64,000 nucleotides of DNA from assembly GCF_014201195.1 (NCBI RefSeq), contig NZ_JACHDS010000001.1, positions 4,650,001-4,714,000 of the forward strand, written 5' to 3'. A program made the translations under genes and the position numbers. Of the stretch, positions 33,934 to 43,032 are shown in pieces (the stretch's first letter is position 1; each line of letters starts with the position of its first letter). The notes under the pieces are model-generated. The model did no database searches. It worked only from the letters and a program-made list of their open reading frames with translations, and was not told where the DNA came from. This DNA is from Nocardiopsis mwathae (lineage in GTDB: Bacteria; Actinomycetota; Actinomycetes; Streptosporangiales; Streptosporangiaceae).

Positions 33934-35043
33934 ATGCGTCGCGCGCGTGCGCTGGTCGGGATCGCGGCCGGGGTCGCTCTGCTGCTCACCAGTGCCTGTA
34001 GCGGTGCGTCCGGAACGACGGGCGGGGGCGGCGGGGGCGACTCCGAGGCCGAGGCCGAGGCGAAGCTCACCGGGCTGGCACTCCTCTTCCGCGGCTACGA
34101 CGGAGGCGACCCGGAGGAGAGCCAGGCTCTCGTGTTCGTCGACCCCGACGACGGCACCGAGAAGACGGCCATCGCGCTGCCGGAGCGGGCGCTCGATCCG
34201 ATGGTCCCCGGGATTCCCGCCTACGCGATGTTCTCCGAGGACTGGCAGTTCTTCGTCTACGCGACGCCCGACGCCACCGACCTGCAGCTGGCCCAGCTCA
34301 ACGCCGATCGGACGGCCTATGAACCGGTGTCGGCGATCACCCCGCAGGCCTCCGAGGAGTGGGGCGAGCCGCGGATCCAGGGGGACCGCATCTGGTTCTC
34401 CGCGCGGACACAGGCGCAAGGTTCTCCGCCGAGCGTGCGCGTGATGTCGGTGCCGCTGGAGGACCCGACCTCCTCCCCCAAGCAGGCCGGTCAGCTGCCC
34501 GCCGGTGAGGACGGCAAGCCCGACCCCTGGACGCTGACGCCCGACGACGCGCTGCACATCCGCGAGCAGGTGCCGATCGCGCAGATGACCGGTCAGGACG
34601 GCAGCTCGCTGACCGTCCGCAAGAACGGCGAGCACCTGATGAACGCGACCCTGACGGTCGGCGGGAAGCAGTGGCAGAGCCTGGAGTCGGCCCCTGTGTG
34701 GGGCGAGGGCGGCATCATCGTCGGCCCCGCCGCCCGAGGCCAGGCCCAGGGCCGACCCCAGGGCCAGGACGGCGGCGCGTCGGGCGGCGACGGCGGGGCG
34801 CAGCTCATCACGCTCGATGACAGCGGCCAGGGCTACACCACCACCCAGCTTCTTGCCCCGGGCGATGGCGCCGTCGTGCAGTACGCGCCCGCGCCCGACC
34901 GCGACGCGGTGCTGCTGCAGACCGACTCGACCTGGTACCGGATCGACCTGGAGGACGGCAAGGCGAGCCAGGAGGCCGACTTCCCCGTCCCGCACGACGC
35001 CTCGCTGGACGGCTACCCGCTGGTGGCGGGATGGGCGACCTGA
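33934..35043 (+). CDS. Secreted lipoprotein of unknown function
   Basis: ATG 33934, four bases after GAAAGGCGGA, gives 369 residues starting with a lipoprotein signal: basic 'MRRARALVG', hydrophobic core and lipobox 'LLTSAC' (Cys22). A Gly/Glu-rich linker follows, then a mostly beta domain reading like a degenerate propeller ('QLAQLNADRTAYEPVSAITP', 'GEPRIQGDRIWFSART', 'RIDLEDGKASQE'). A Gln/Gly-rich insert lies near residue 270. The function is unknown. It stands alone. Confidence 0.8.
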   Translation: MRRARALVGIAAGVALLLTSACSGASGTTGGGGGGDSEAEAEAKLTGLALLFRGYDGGDPEESQALVFVDPDDGTEKTAIALPERALDPMVPGIPAYAMFSEDWQFFVYATPDATDLQLAQLNADRTAYEPVSAITPQASEEWGEPRIQGDRIWFSARTQAQGSPPSVRVMSVPLEDPTSSPKQAGQLPAGEDGKPDPWTLTPDDALHIREQVPIAQMTGQDGSSLTVRKNGEHLMNATLTVGGKQWQSLESAPVWGEGGIIVGPAARGQAQGRPQGQDGGASGGDGGAQLITLDDSGQGYTTTQLLAPGDGAVVQYAPAPDRDAVLLQTDSTWYRIDLEDGKASQEADFPVPHDASLDGYPLVAGWAT

Positions 35044-35285
35044 CCGCGAACGGCCGTACGCGCCGGAGCGGCCGACACCCGCGTGGTCGCCGGAAGGGCC
35101 CTTCCCGGTAGGAGGCCGAACCGTTCGGAGCGGCCGACACCCGCACGGGCGTCCTGCGCCGTCGACCGACCCACCTGACTTCACGGGCCGCAGGCTCGGC
35201 CCGTGACCACCCCCCGCTACCCCCCGATCTTCCCCATCCCCTTATTCCGCATCGCTGTTCCGCGGTAGATCGGATTCCCCGAAGA

Positions 35286-35966
35286 ATGCAGCAGTACCCG
35301 ACCCCGCCCCGCCCCCTGCCCGCCTGGGCGCAGCCGCCCGCGGACCCGGCCGCCGCGGCCCAGGGCTACGGGGCGCAGTTCGGCCCTGTCGGCCCCGGGC
35401 GGGCGGCGCAGCAGGACCCCGCCGCCCTGCCGTCCCCGCAGCCGGTGCCGTGGCCGCCGATGGCCCCGCTTCCCGCCGTCGTGGCCCAGGAGGCCCAGCG
35501 GCGGCAGCTCGGCGACCCCGTCAGCGCCCACGCCGAGACGGCAAGCCCGTGGCGCGGCGGGGTGAACTTCCTGATCAGTCTGGTGGCGCTGGTCGCGGTC
35601 CCGGTCGTCATCGAGACGTCCGGCTACGAGACGCCCGACTTCGTACTGCGTATCCTCATGATCGCCCCGGCCGTGACGTTCCTGCTGTGGATGGCCGCGC
35701 TGAACCGGCGCCGCAAGACGGCCTACGTCTTCGAGAACGGCCTCACGGTCCGCAAGGGCGCCAAGTTCCAGTCCGTGCACTGGCAGGACGTCGTCGCGCT
35801 GAAGTACTCCTCGGGCAACAACCCCGCCGGCGACATCAAGATCTGGCTGCGCGACGGCGGCCGCGTCGACCTCCACGGCCACACCATCCCCGAGTCGGCC
35901 GCGATGTTCTCGTTGGTCCTTCGGGCCGCCGAGTACTTCGGCTGGCCGCAGAAGAAGCCGCGGTAG
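35286..35966 (+). CDS. Membrane protein with PH-like C-terminal domain
   Basis: The 226-residue protein has a Pro/Ala/Gln-rich cytoplasmic N-terminus (about 1-85), two membrane helices ('NFLISLVALVAVPVVIE' and 'ILMIAPAVTFLLWMAAL') and a C-terminal domain 'AYVFENGLTVRKGAKFQSVH' plus 'DVVALKYSSGNN'. This pattern is common in actinobacterial bPH/DUF6585-like proteins, where the domain follows a short membrane anchor. The role is not known. The 240 bases before it hold two copies of a 19-bp repeat (35064-35082, 35126-35144) and no gene. Confidence 0.7.
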   Translation: MQQYPTPPRPLPAWAQPPADPAAAAQGYGAQFGPVGPGRAAQQDPAALPSPQPVPWPPMAPLPAVVAQEAQRRQLGDPVSAHAETASPWRGGVNFLISLVALVAVPVVIETSGYETPDFVLRILMIAPAVTFLLWMAALNRRRKTAYVFENGLTVRKGAKFQSVHWQDVVALKYSSGNNPAGDIKIWLRDGGRVDLHGHTIPESAAMFSLVLRAAEYFGWPQKKPR

Positions 35967-36063
35967 CAGCCCTCCGCGCGTCCGGTGACGGCGCCGGCCC
36001 CGCCGTCACCGGACGCAGCCCCGCGGCGGCCCGCTCAACGCCCCGCCGCTGCTTCCTCCCGCG

Positions 36064-36822
36064 CTACCGGGCGACGGCGCGGCGGGCTCGGTCGACGATG
36101 TGCAGGAGGCGCCGGTGGTGGGCGCCGGGCCAGTAGACCTGGCCGCAGGGGCCGCAGCGCGAGTAGGTGTCGTAGGTGGCGCGTGTGCCCGCCATCAGCT
36201 CGTCGGTCACCTCGGCCTTGGCGACCCCGACGAGGTCGCCGTTGCAGGCCGGGCAGCGCGTCCACGGGTCCAGCGGCGGGTCGAAGCGCGCCAGGACCTC
36301 GGTCAGCTGGTCGTCGGGGTCGTCGGCGCGGACATGGGCGCCCAGCCACAGGCGGCGGCGGAACAGCAGCGCGCGGTCGCGGGTGAGCAGCACCCGCCGC
36401 TCGGTGTTGGCCAGGTCGATCAGCCGGTCGTCGGCGAAGTCGTCGGGGTAGGCGGTGTCGACGCCGACCAGGCGGAGGCGGCGGGCCAGCGTCCCCAGGT
36501 GGACGTCGAGCACGAACCGGGTCGGCGACACCGGGAGCGGCTGCGGCAGCTGGGGCGGCGCGATATCGACGACGTCGCCCGGCCGCGCGCGGTACTCGGC
36601 GCCGACCTCCCGCTCCGTCGGCCCCGGGTTTCCCCCTCCGGGGCCGTCCGGCTCCGGGCCGCACACGCGCAGCGTGCCGACCTCCGTCAGCGGAACACCG
36701 AGGGACTGCACGACGTGCCCGATGCCGGCGGTGTCGTCGTGGTCGAGCCGGACCACCCCGCCACGGTGCCGCGGGGCGAGGAAGAAGCGCAGCTCCGGGG
36801 CGAAGCGGAGCGTCAGTGTCAT
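36064..36822 (-). CDS. Mut7-C RNase-domain protein with ubiquitin-like N-terminus
   Basis: The 252-residue protein has the Mut7-C layout: an N-terminal MoaD/ubiquitin-like domain (about 1-85, 'RLDHDDTAGIGHVVQSLGVP') and the PIN-like Mut7-C domain. That domain has 'FVLDVHLGTLARRLRLVGVD', 'YPDDFADDRLIDLA', 'RVLLTRDRALLFRRRL' and a C-terminal zinc ribbon with two CxxC pairs ('RCPACNGDLV' and 'RCGPCGQVYWPGAHH'). The acidic residues suggest nuclease activity, inferred from family. It lies alone between convergent and divergent neighbours. Confidence 0.9.
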   Translation of the reverse strand: MTLTLRFAPELRFFLAPRHRGGVVRLDHDDTAGIGHVVQSLGVPLTEVGTLRVCGPEPDGPGGGNPGPTEREVGAEYRARPGDVVDIAPPQLPQPLPVSPTRFVLDVHLGTLARRLRLVGVDTAYPDDFADDRLIDLANTERRVLLTRDRALLFRRRLWLGAHVRADDPDDQLTEVLARFDPPLDPWTRCPACNGDLVGVAKAEVTDELMAGTRATYDTYSRCGPCGQVYWPGAHHRRLLHIVDRARRAVAR

Positions 36823-37005
36823 CGCCGGTCCCCTCCCCTCGCATGGTCGGTCCGAGCCTTCGCCGCCCGTCGATCGTCACCGTCGTCTCTCCTTCAGTCT
36901 GGCACCGGAGGCGTCGCGGCTTCTTGCCGACCGTTGACCGAAGTGGGGGTGTTCCTTGGTCGACGGCCGGGTCCGGGCCCGCCGCAGCCGACCTAAGCTG
37001 GCGCG

Positions 37006-37818
37006 ATGACCGACAGCTCTCCATCACCGGCCGCCGAACGGCCTGCGCAGGGCGGGTGGTCGGCCCGTGCCTGGTCCCTGGTCGTCGTGGGCTACCTGCT
37101 CGCCTTCGGGTTCTCCAGCGTGGTGGCCGTCGGCATCCTGGTCGGTTCCCCGGTCGAGATCGACCTGCCGCGCCCGGCCGCGCTCATCGTCGCCTCCTCG
37201 ACGTTCGCGCTCGGTTTCGCCGTCGCGCCTCTCGCCCACCTGCTGGCCCACCGGTGGCTGCGCCTCTCCGGCACCGAACTGGGGTTGCGCGGCGAGACGC
37301 TGTGGCGGGCCGTCGGCGCGGCGGGCGCTGCCTACCTGGCCATGAAGCTCGGTTTCGAAACGCTGTTCCTGTTCCCCGAATGGCCGACGCCGCACGCCGC
37401 GGCGGAGCCGTGGCAGGTGCTCCTCACCGAGGTCCACGGCGGCGTGGTGGAAGAACTGCTGATCCTGGCGCTGCCCATGGCCGTCATGACCCGCCTGGGC
37501 TGGGGGTGGCCGGCGCAGCTGCTGGTCCTGGTCGTGCTGCGCACACCCTTCCACCTCTACTACGGGCCCCAGGCGCTCGCGCTCACCGCGGTGTGGATGG
37601 CCGGGTTCCTGCTCGTCTACCGCCAGGTGCCGCTGGTGTGGTCGTTCATGGCCGCCCACCTCGTCTACAACCTCGCCAACTCCCCGTTCATCCCGGTGCT
37701 GATCCGCGTCGGCGCGAGCTTCGCCCTCACCGTCATCGGCGTGGTCGCCGTCGTCCGCTGGATCTCCGCCCAACGCCGCCGACGCCGGACCGGGCCCCTG
37801 CCGGGGTCACGGGCCTGA
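37006..37818 (+). CDS. CPBP-family (Abi/CAAX protease-like) membrane protein
   Basis: A 270-residue protein with about seven membrane helices. The CPBP motif is present: 'HGGVVEELLILALPM' (the paired Glu of motif 1), 'LRTPFHLYYGPQAL' (motif 2 His) and 'FMAAHLVYNLANSP' (motif 3 His). The Arg usually following the Glu pair is not at its standard place, so proteolytic activity is less certain. The family includes CAAX prenyl proteases and bacteriocin-immunity proteins. It converges with the next gene, overlapping it by 12 bases. Confidence 0.85.
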   Translation: MTDSSPSPAAERPAQGGWSARAWSLVVVGYLLAFGFSSVVAVGILVGSPVEIDLPRPAALIVASSTFALGFAVAPLAHLLAHRWLRLSGTELGLRGETLWRAVGAAGAAYLAMKLGFETLFLFPEWPTPHAAAEPWQVLLTEVHGGVVEELLILALPMAVMTRLGWGWPAQLLVLVVLRTPFHLYYGPQALALTAVWMAGFLLVYRQVPLVWSFMAAHLVYNLANSPFIPVLIRVGASFALTVIGVVAVVRWISAQRRRRRTGPLPGSRA

Positions 37819-38322
37819 CTTCCTGATCGCACGCGCCAGGGAGGCAAGGTCCCCGGCAACGTAGCGGCCGAGGAGCAGGCCGAGCGCCACCAGGAGCGCG
37901 GCGACCAGAGCGAGGACGACGGGGAGGACGGGGAAGTCCCGACCGGTCTCCACCGCGAGGATCACGCAGTGCAGTGCCAGGAGGAACGGCGCCAGCACGG
38001 CCAGCACCACGTTGAGGTTGCTGGTCTTCGTCGCTTCGTCCTCGGCCGGAAGAGGAAGGACCCGTTCGACGGCCTTCGCGAAGGCCCTGTCGATCGGCCG
38101 GTGGGCGACTATCAGGACGGTGAGCAGAACCGTAACGGCGGGGAACGACGTGGCGATCACCCACCGGGGCACTTCGGTGGCCGCGCGGTGCTCCGTGGCC
38201 TCCCGGGTCGTGCTGAGCGCCGGCAGCGCGTCCCAGGCCAGCAAACTGACCCCGAGCATCGCGATCAGGCACACCATGCTGCAGATGACACCCGTGCGGA
38301 GCGAAGGGCTGGGCACCACCAC
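37807..38322 (-). CDS. Hypothetical four-helix membrane protein
   Basis: GTG 38322, six bases after AAGGAGG, gives 171 residues. Four hydrophobic segments are visible ('SMVCLIAMLGVSLLAW', 'TSFPAVTVLLTVLIVAH', 'VVLAVLAPFLLALHCVIL', 'VLPVVLALVAALLVALGLLL') with a basic cytoplasmic loop 'HRPIDRAFAKAVERVL'. No family is recognised. Its 3' end overlaps the convergent CPBP gene by 12 bases. Confidence 0.65.
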   Translation of the reverse strand: MVVPSPSLRTGVICSMVCLIAMLGVSLLAWDALPALSTTREATEHRAATEVPRWVIATSFPAVTVLLTVLIVAHRPIDRAFAKAVERVLPLPAEDEATKTSNLNVVLAVLAPFLLALHCVILAVETGRDFPVLPVVLALVAALLVALGLLLGRYVAGDLASLARAIRKSGP

Positions 38323-39024
38323 TATCGGCCTCCTTACCGGTAGGACGTCGGTGGTAGGGACTCTAGGAGGCCGAGGAGCCGCCCGGCATCGCCCGGAGGT
38401 CGTCGAGGCGCCCCTCGCACCGTTCCCGAATGTCGCGTGCGTCCGGTGGTGGACCCGCCTACCGGATGGGCACGTCCACGATCTCGCTGGAAGCCCCCGT
38501 GGCATGGCCGGTTCCCTGCGGTCGGCGGGAGGGTTCCGGTACGGTTCCCGGTGGCCGGATCCGGCCAGGAGGGCACACGAAAAGCACGGCCGCCGCAGGG
38601 GCCGGGCGAGCCCCGGGGACGACCGCGCGAACGAGGGGATGGGAGCCGCCCCTGCCCGCGCTAGATCCACATCCACATGCTGTGGACAACAGGGGCGGCC
38701 CTCTGCCTACGACACGTACCGGCCGCGCCGCTGGTTCAATGTCGAAGACGAGGCGACGGGCGCCGCCGCCATGGTCCTCACCGGCGAGCTCGGCCGACCG
38801 CTGGACATCCACCAGGGGAAGGCCTCGCGGATCCTCACCGGACCCGCCGACGACGGCGACGGCGCGGACGCGATCGACCTCGGCGGGCGCGTGGAACCGG
38901 TGGGGCAGCGCCGCCTGTGATGCCCACCGGGGCCGGTACGGGCATCGGCATGGACGCGGACCGGCCCCGGGAAGGCTGCTCCCGGGGCCGGTCCGTGATT
39001 CCGACAGTGTGTGGGAGTGAGAGA
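38323..39024. other. Largely non-coding stretch with possible gene remnant
   Basis: I see no gene with a supported start. On the plus strand, 38700-38920 reads 'YDTYRPRRWFNVEDEATG' and 'VLTGELGRPLDIHQGKASRI' before a TGA at 38918-38920. It has coding-like composition but no initiation signal and no family I recognise, so it may be the 3' remnant of a lost gene. The remainder is featureless apart from the terminator at 38958-38994. Confidence 0.35.
38958..38994 (-). terminator. Terminator of the 2-oxoacid dehydrogenase operon
   Basis: GGACCGGCCCCGGGA / TCCCGGGGCCGGTCC form a perfect 15-bp stem with a 7-base loop, 30 bases after the stop of the E2 gene on the minus strand. No T-run, as is usual in this GC range. 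Confidence 0.75.
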
Positions 39025-40494
39025 TCAGCCCCAGGCGAGGGCCACCGTCTCCGGGTCCTCCAGCACCGCGCCGACGTCGCGCAGCACCTTCGAGCCCAGC
39101 TCGCCGTCGACGAGGCGGTGGTCGAAGGACAACGACAGCGTCGTCACCTTGCGGACCTTGAGTTTGCCCTTGTGCACCCACGGCATGTCGCGGATCTGGC
39201 CGAACGCCAGGATCGCGGCCTCGCCCGGGTTGAGGATGGGCGTGCCGGCGTCGACGCCGAAGACGCCGACGTTGGTGATGGTGATGGTGCCGCCGGTCAT
39301 GTCGGCCGGGGTGGTCCTGCCCTGCCGCGCCGTGTCGGTCAGGTTCTGCAGCTCCCGGGCGAGTTCGGGCAGCGGCTTGGCGTGGGCGTCCTTGACGTTG
39401 GGCACGACCAGGCCGCGCTCGGTCGCCGCGGCGATCCCCAGGTTCACGTAGTTCTTCACCACGATCTCCTGGGCCTGCTCGTCCCACGAGGCGTTGACCT
39501 CCGGGTGCCGCCGCACGGCGGTGAGCAGGGCGCGCGCCACCAGCAGCAGCGGGGAGACCTTGACGTCGGCGAACTCGCGGCGCTCCCGCAGCTTGCGCAC
39601 GGCCTTCATCGTCTTGGTGACGTCGACCTGAAGGAACTCGGTGACGTGCGGGGCGGTGAACGCGCTGTTCACCATCGCCGCGGCGGTGCGCTTGCGCACG
39701 CCCTTGATCGGGATGCGCTGCTCGCGCTCGCCGGCGGCCACGCCCGCGGCCGGGGCCGCGACCGCCGCAGGGGCCTCCGCCGCTGCCGGAACCGCTTCCG
39801 GCGCCGGGGCCGGAACGGCCGGAACCGCGGCCTCGCTGTGGCGGCGCACGTCCTCCCTGGTCACAGTGCCGCCGGGACCGGTGGGCGTGATCGTGCGCAG
39901 GTCCACCCCCAGGTCCTTGGCGAGCTTGCGCACCGGCGGCTTGGCCAGGACGCGCGTGGGGCCGCCGTTGAGCGGCGCCGACGACGCGGGCTGTGCGGCG
40001 GCCGCGGGCTGCGGAGGCTGCGGCGCGACCGGTGGCTGAACCTGCGGCGCCGCGGGCGCCGCCGTTCCGGCCGAAGCCGCCGGAGCCGCCGGAGCCGCCG
40101 AGGCGCCCGCGGGCTGCGGACTTCTGCGTCGGCGACGCTGCGTGGCCCCGGCCTTCTCGCCGTAGCCGACCAGCGGCTTCTCGCGCTCCTCTTCCTCCTC
40201 GGCCGCGCCCTCACCCGCCGGGGCCCGGTCCGGTGCGGCGCCGCCGCCCGTGTCGACCCGGATGATCACGGTGCCGACGTCGACCGTCGCCCCCGCCTCC
40301 ACCAGCAGCTCGGTGACGGTGCCCGCGTACGGGCTGGGCAGTTCCACGGCGGCCTTGGCGGTCTCGATCTCGCAGATCATCTGGTTGACCGTGACCTCGT
40401 CGCCGGGCTGCACGTACCACTGCAGGATCTCGGCGTCGACCAGCCCTTCGCCCACGTCGGGCAGGCGGAACTCCTGAATTCCTTGCTGACCCAT
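39025..40494 (-). CDS. 2-oxoacid dehydrogenase E2 (dihydrolipoyl acyltransferase)
   Basis: The 489-residue protein has one lipoyl domain (lipoyl-Lys47 in 'CEIETAKAAVELP'), a long Ala/Pro linker (about 85-165) and a peripheral subunit-binding domain ('VRKLAKDLGVDLRTITPTG', near 175). The catalytic domain ends with 'SFDHRLVDGELG', containing the active His (about 459) and Asp. It transfers the acyl group made by E1 to CoA. It lies 20 bases after the E1beta gene. Whether the complex is pyruvate- or branched-chain-specific cannot be settled from sequence alone; the close likeness to Streptomyces Bkd proteins favours branched-chain 2-oxoacids. Confidence 0.93.
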   Translation of the reverse strand: MGQQGIQEFRLPDVGEGLVDAEILQWYVQPGDEVTVNQMICEIETAKAAVELPSPYAGTVTELLVEAGATVDVGTVIIRVDTGGGAAPDRAPAGEGAAEEEEEREKPLVGYGEKAGATQRRRRRSPQPAGASAAPAAPAASAGTAAPAAPQVQPPVAPQPPQPAAAAQPASSAPLNGGPTRVLAKPPVRKLAKDLGVDLRTITPTGPGGTVTREDVRRHSEAAVPAVPAPAPEAVPAAAEAPAAVAAPAAGVAAGEREQRIPIKGVRKRTAAAMVNSAFTAPHVTEFLQVDVTKTMKAVRKLRERREFADVKVSPLLLVARALLTAVRRHPEVNASWDEQAQEIVVKNYVNLGIAAATERGLVVPNVKDAHAKPLPELARELQNLTDTARQGRTTPADMTGGTITITNVGVFGVDAGTPILNPGEAAILAFGQIRDMPWVHKGKLKVRKVTTLSLSFDHRLVDGELGSKVLRDVGAVLEDPETVALAWG

Positions 40495-40514
40495 TGTTCC
40501 CCTGGCTTTCCCTC

Positions 40515-41504
40515 TTAGTACGCGAACGCTCGGTCGACACCGTCAAGGACCCGGTCGAGGTCGGGCAGGTAGTGCTCCTCCAACCGCGACTGGGGGTAGG
40601 GGGTGTCGAACGCCGCGACGCGGATGACCGGGGATTCCAGGTGGTAGAAGCACTCCTCGGTGACGCGGGCCGCGAGCTCGGAGCCCAGCCCGCCGGTGAG
40701 GGGCGCCTCGTGGGTGACGATGAGGCGTCCGGTGCGCTTCACCGACTCGACGACGGTGTCGTAGTCGACGGGCGCGAGGGAGCGGAGGTCGACCACCTCG
40801 ATCGAGCGCTCCGTTTCGGCCGCGGCGGCCTGCAGGGCCGTCTTGACCATGGGGCCGTAGGCGACGAGGGTGGCGTCGGTGCCGGGGCGGGCGATGCGGG
40901 CGCCGCCCATGGGGGCGGCCGCGTGCAGCGGCGCCTCGGTGTCCACTTCGGCCTTCTCGTAGTAGCGCCGCTTGGGCTCGAAGAAGATCACCGGGTCATC
41001 GGAGGCGATGGCCTGCTGGATCATCCAGTAGGCGTCCACGGCGTTGGCCACGGTGACCGCGCGCAGCCCGGCGGTGTGCGTGAAGTACGCCTCGGGGGAC
41101 TCGCTGTGGTGCTCGACCGCGCCGATGCCGCCGCCGTAGGGGATGCGGATCACGACGGGCAGCTTCAGCTTGCCGGCCGAGCGCCGCCGCATCTTGGCGA
41201 GCTGGCTGAAGGTCTGGTTGGCGGCGGGGAAGAAGAAGCCGTCGAACTGGATCTCGCACACCGGCCGGTAGCCGCGCAGGGCCAGGCCGATGGCGGTGCC
41301 GATGATCCCGGACTCGGCCAGCGGAGTGTCGATGACCCGGTCGGCGCCGAAGTCCTTGTGCAGGCCGTCGGTGACCCGGAACACGCCGCCGAGCTTGCCG
41401 ACATCCTCGCCCATGATGAGGACCTTGGGGTCGGCCTCCATGGCGCGCCGCAGTCCCGCGTTGATGCCCTTGCCGATCGTCAGGTTGGTACTCATCTTCT
41501 TCAC
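40515..41504 (-). CDS. 2-oxoacid dehydrogenase E1 component, beta subunit
   Basis: GTG 41504 overlaps the E1alpha stop (GTGA) and gives 329 residues; ATG 41495 is close behind. Transketolase-like pyrimidine-binding domain: 'VLIMGEDVGKLGGVFRVTDG', 'DTPLAESGIIGTAIGLALRG' and 'PVVIRIPYGGGIGAVEHHSE'. The C-terminal transketolase domain is 'IEVVDLRSLAPVDYDTV' with 'LIVTHEAPLTGGLGSELAA'. It pairs with E1alpha to decarboxylate the 2-oxoacid with thiamine diphosphate. Confidence 0.95.
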   Translation of the reverse strand: MKKMSTNLTIGKGINAGLRRAMEADPKVLIMGEDVGKLGGVFRVTDGLHKDFGADRVIDTPLAESGIIGTAIGLALRGYRPVCEIQFDGFFFPAANQTFSQLAKMRRRSAGKLKLPVVIRIPYGGGIGAVEHHSESPEAYFTHTAGLRAVTVANAVDAYWMIQQAIASDDPVIFFEPKRRYYEKAEVDTEAPLHAAAPMGGARIARPGTDATLVAYGPMVKTALQAAAAETERSIEVVDLRSLAPVDYDTVVESVKRTGRLIVTHEAPLTGGLGSELAARVTEECFYHLESPVIRVAAFDTPYPQSRLEEHYLPDLDRVLDGVDRAFAY

Positions 41505-42616
41505 CGGCCCCCTTCCGCGCCGCTGTCCTCGAACGAGGCGAGGTAGTCGGCGAATTCCGCGCGCTGGCGGTCGATGTGGACGTTCGGCTCCGCGTAGACC
41601 TCGGCGAAGATGTCCAGCGGGTCGGGGTCGGACATGGTCCGGCACTCGTGGCGGACCCGCTCGGCGAGCCGGTCGGATTCGGTTTCGACCTGGGCGAAGA
41701 ACGCGTCGTCGGCGAGCCCCTCGTTCTCCAGGTAGGCGCGCATCCGCAGGATCGGGTCCTTGCGCTCCCACTCCTCCAGCTCCGCGGCGACGCGGTAGCG
41801 GCTGGGGTCGTCGTTGGTGGTGTGCGCGCCCATGCGGTAGGTGAACGCCTCGATGAGGGTGGGCCCCTGGCCCTCGCGCGCGTTGTTCAGCGCGGAGCGG
41901 GTGACGGCGAGGCAGGCCAGGACGTCGTTGCCGTCGACGCGCACGCCGGGGAAGCCAAACCCGGAGGCGCGCTTGTACAGCGGGACGCGGGACTGGCGCT
42001 CCAGCGGCTCGGAGATGGCCCACTGGTTGTTCTGGCAGAAGAAGACGACGGGGGCGTTGTTGACCGCGGCGAAGTTGAACGCCTCGTTGGTGTCGCCCTG
42101 GCTGGTGGCGCCGTCGCCGAAGTAGGAGATGACGGCGGACCCGTTCTCGCCGACGGAGCCGTCGCGCTGCACGCCCATCGCATAGCCGGTGGCGTGCAGG
42201 GCCTGGCTGCCGATGACGATGGTGTAGAGGTGGAACCCGTGCTCATTGGGGTCCCAGCCGCCGTTGGTCACGCCGCGGAACATGCCGAGCAGTTCGCGGG
42301 GCTGGATGCCGCGGCACCAGGCCACGCCGTGTTCGCGGTAGGAGGGGAAGGCCATGTCGTCCGGGCGCAGCGCGCGGCCGGAGCCGATCTGCGCCGCCTC
42401 CTGGCCGAGGAGCGAGGCCCACAGGCCGAGTTCGCCCTGGCGTTGCAGCGCCACCGCTTCCTGGTCGACCCGGCGGACCAGGACGAGGTCGCGGTAGAGC
42501 CCGCGCACTTCCTCAGGGTCGATGTCGAGCGGGTAGTCGGGGTGCTCCGTGAACACCCCCTCCGGGGTCAGGAGCTGGACCAGCTCCGGTTCCTCATGCG
42601 CGGTGTTGTCCGACAC
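41501..42616 (-). CDS. pdhA: 2-oxoacid dehydrogenase E1 component, alpha subunit
   Basis: GTG 42616 behind GAGGAGCGACAG gives 371 residues. The thiamine-diphosphate motif is 'SYFGDGATSQGDTNEAFNFA' ending at 'CQNNQWAIS', and the phosphorylation-loop-like 'TYRMGAHTTNDDPSRY' is present. N-terminal 'LVQLLTPEGVFTEHPDY' matches the actinomycete branched-chain/pyruvate E1alpha group (called bkdA in Streptomyces). First gene of E1alpha-E1beta-E2. No E3 or regulator gene is adjacent. Candidate operator repeats lie upstream at 42789-42867. Confidence 0.93.
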   Translation of the reverse strand: MSDNTAHEEPELVQLLTPEGVFTEHPDYPLDIDPEEVRGLYRDLVLVRRVDQEAVALQRQGELGLWASLLGQEAAQIGSGRALRPDDMAFPSYREHGVAWCRGIQPRELLGMFRGVTNGGWDPNEHGFHLYTIVIGSQALHATGYAMGVQRDGSVGENGSAVISYFGDGATSQGDTNEAFNFAAVNNAPVVFFCQNNQWAISEPLERQSRVPLYKRASGFGFPGVRVDGNDVLACLAVTRSALNNAREGQGPTLIEAFTYRMGAHTTNDDPSRYRVAAELEEWERKDPILRMRAYLENEGLADDAFFAQVETESDRLAERVRHECRTMSDPDPLDIFAEVYAEPNVHIDRQRAEFADYLASFEDSGAEGGR

Positions 42617-42788
42617 CTGTCGCTCCTCGGGGGTCTCGGGGCCGATCTCGCGGGGTACCGCTGGTCGGCCGGATCTCAGCCCGCTTACCCGGGGTAACGG
42701 GTATGGGCAGGCAGCCCTACCGACATCGTGACAGAACTCACCACGGTTGGCGCAAGGCCTCGTTGGCACCTTTTCGGTTGCAACCCAT

Positions 42789-42867
42789 GATGTCCGAGAA
42801 CCCGAAAAGCGCAACTACCAGGACTTCCTACCTTTCGCAAGGCCATCCGAAGAAAAATTCGGACATC
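42789..42867 (-). promoter_or_regulatory. Inverted repeat upstream of the E1alpha gene
   Basis: GATGTCCGA (42789-42797) and TCGGACATC (42859-42867) are exact inverted copies 61 bases apart, in an unusually AT-rich stretch about 170-250 bases before the E1alpha start. Spaced dyads of this kind suit a looping regulator such as an Lrp/AsnC-type protein. The binding protein is unknown. Confidence 0.4.
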
Positions 42868-42936
42868 CGACGAACCCCATCACGCCGGTCCGGCACGCCG
42901 CTCAAGTGAGTCGCCGCACCCGCGAAACGATCACCG

Positions 42937-42981
42937 AACGCACAGAGGGACGTCACTATACGTGACGTCCCTCTGTGCGTT
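42937..42981 (-). terminator. Long perfect hairpin after the sigma-factor gene
   Basis: A perfect 20-bp inverted repeat (arms 42937-42956 and 42962-42981, starting AACGCACAGAGG) with a 5-base TATAC loop lies about 50 bases past the stop of the minus-strand sigma-factor gene. It should end that transcript before the dehydrogenase operon. Confidence 0.8.
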
Positions 42982-43032
42982 ATGGGTTCGGCGGGAAGCA
43001 CCGGTCGGGAAGTTCCGGCCGGGAGGCGCGGC

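Noticed and set aside
35064-35144. 19-bp direct repeat (CGGAGCGGCCGACACCCGC) as an attachment or operator site
   Set aside because: Only two copies 62 bases apart in plain GC-rich spacer, with no linked gene features; kept only as a remark in the entry of the gene at 35286.
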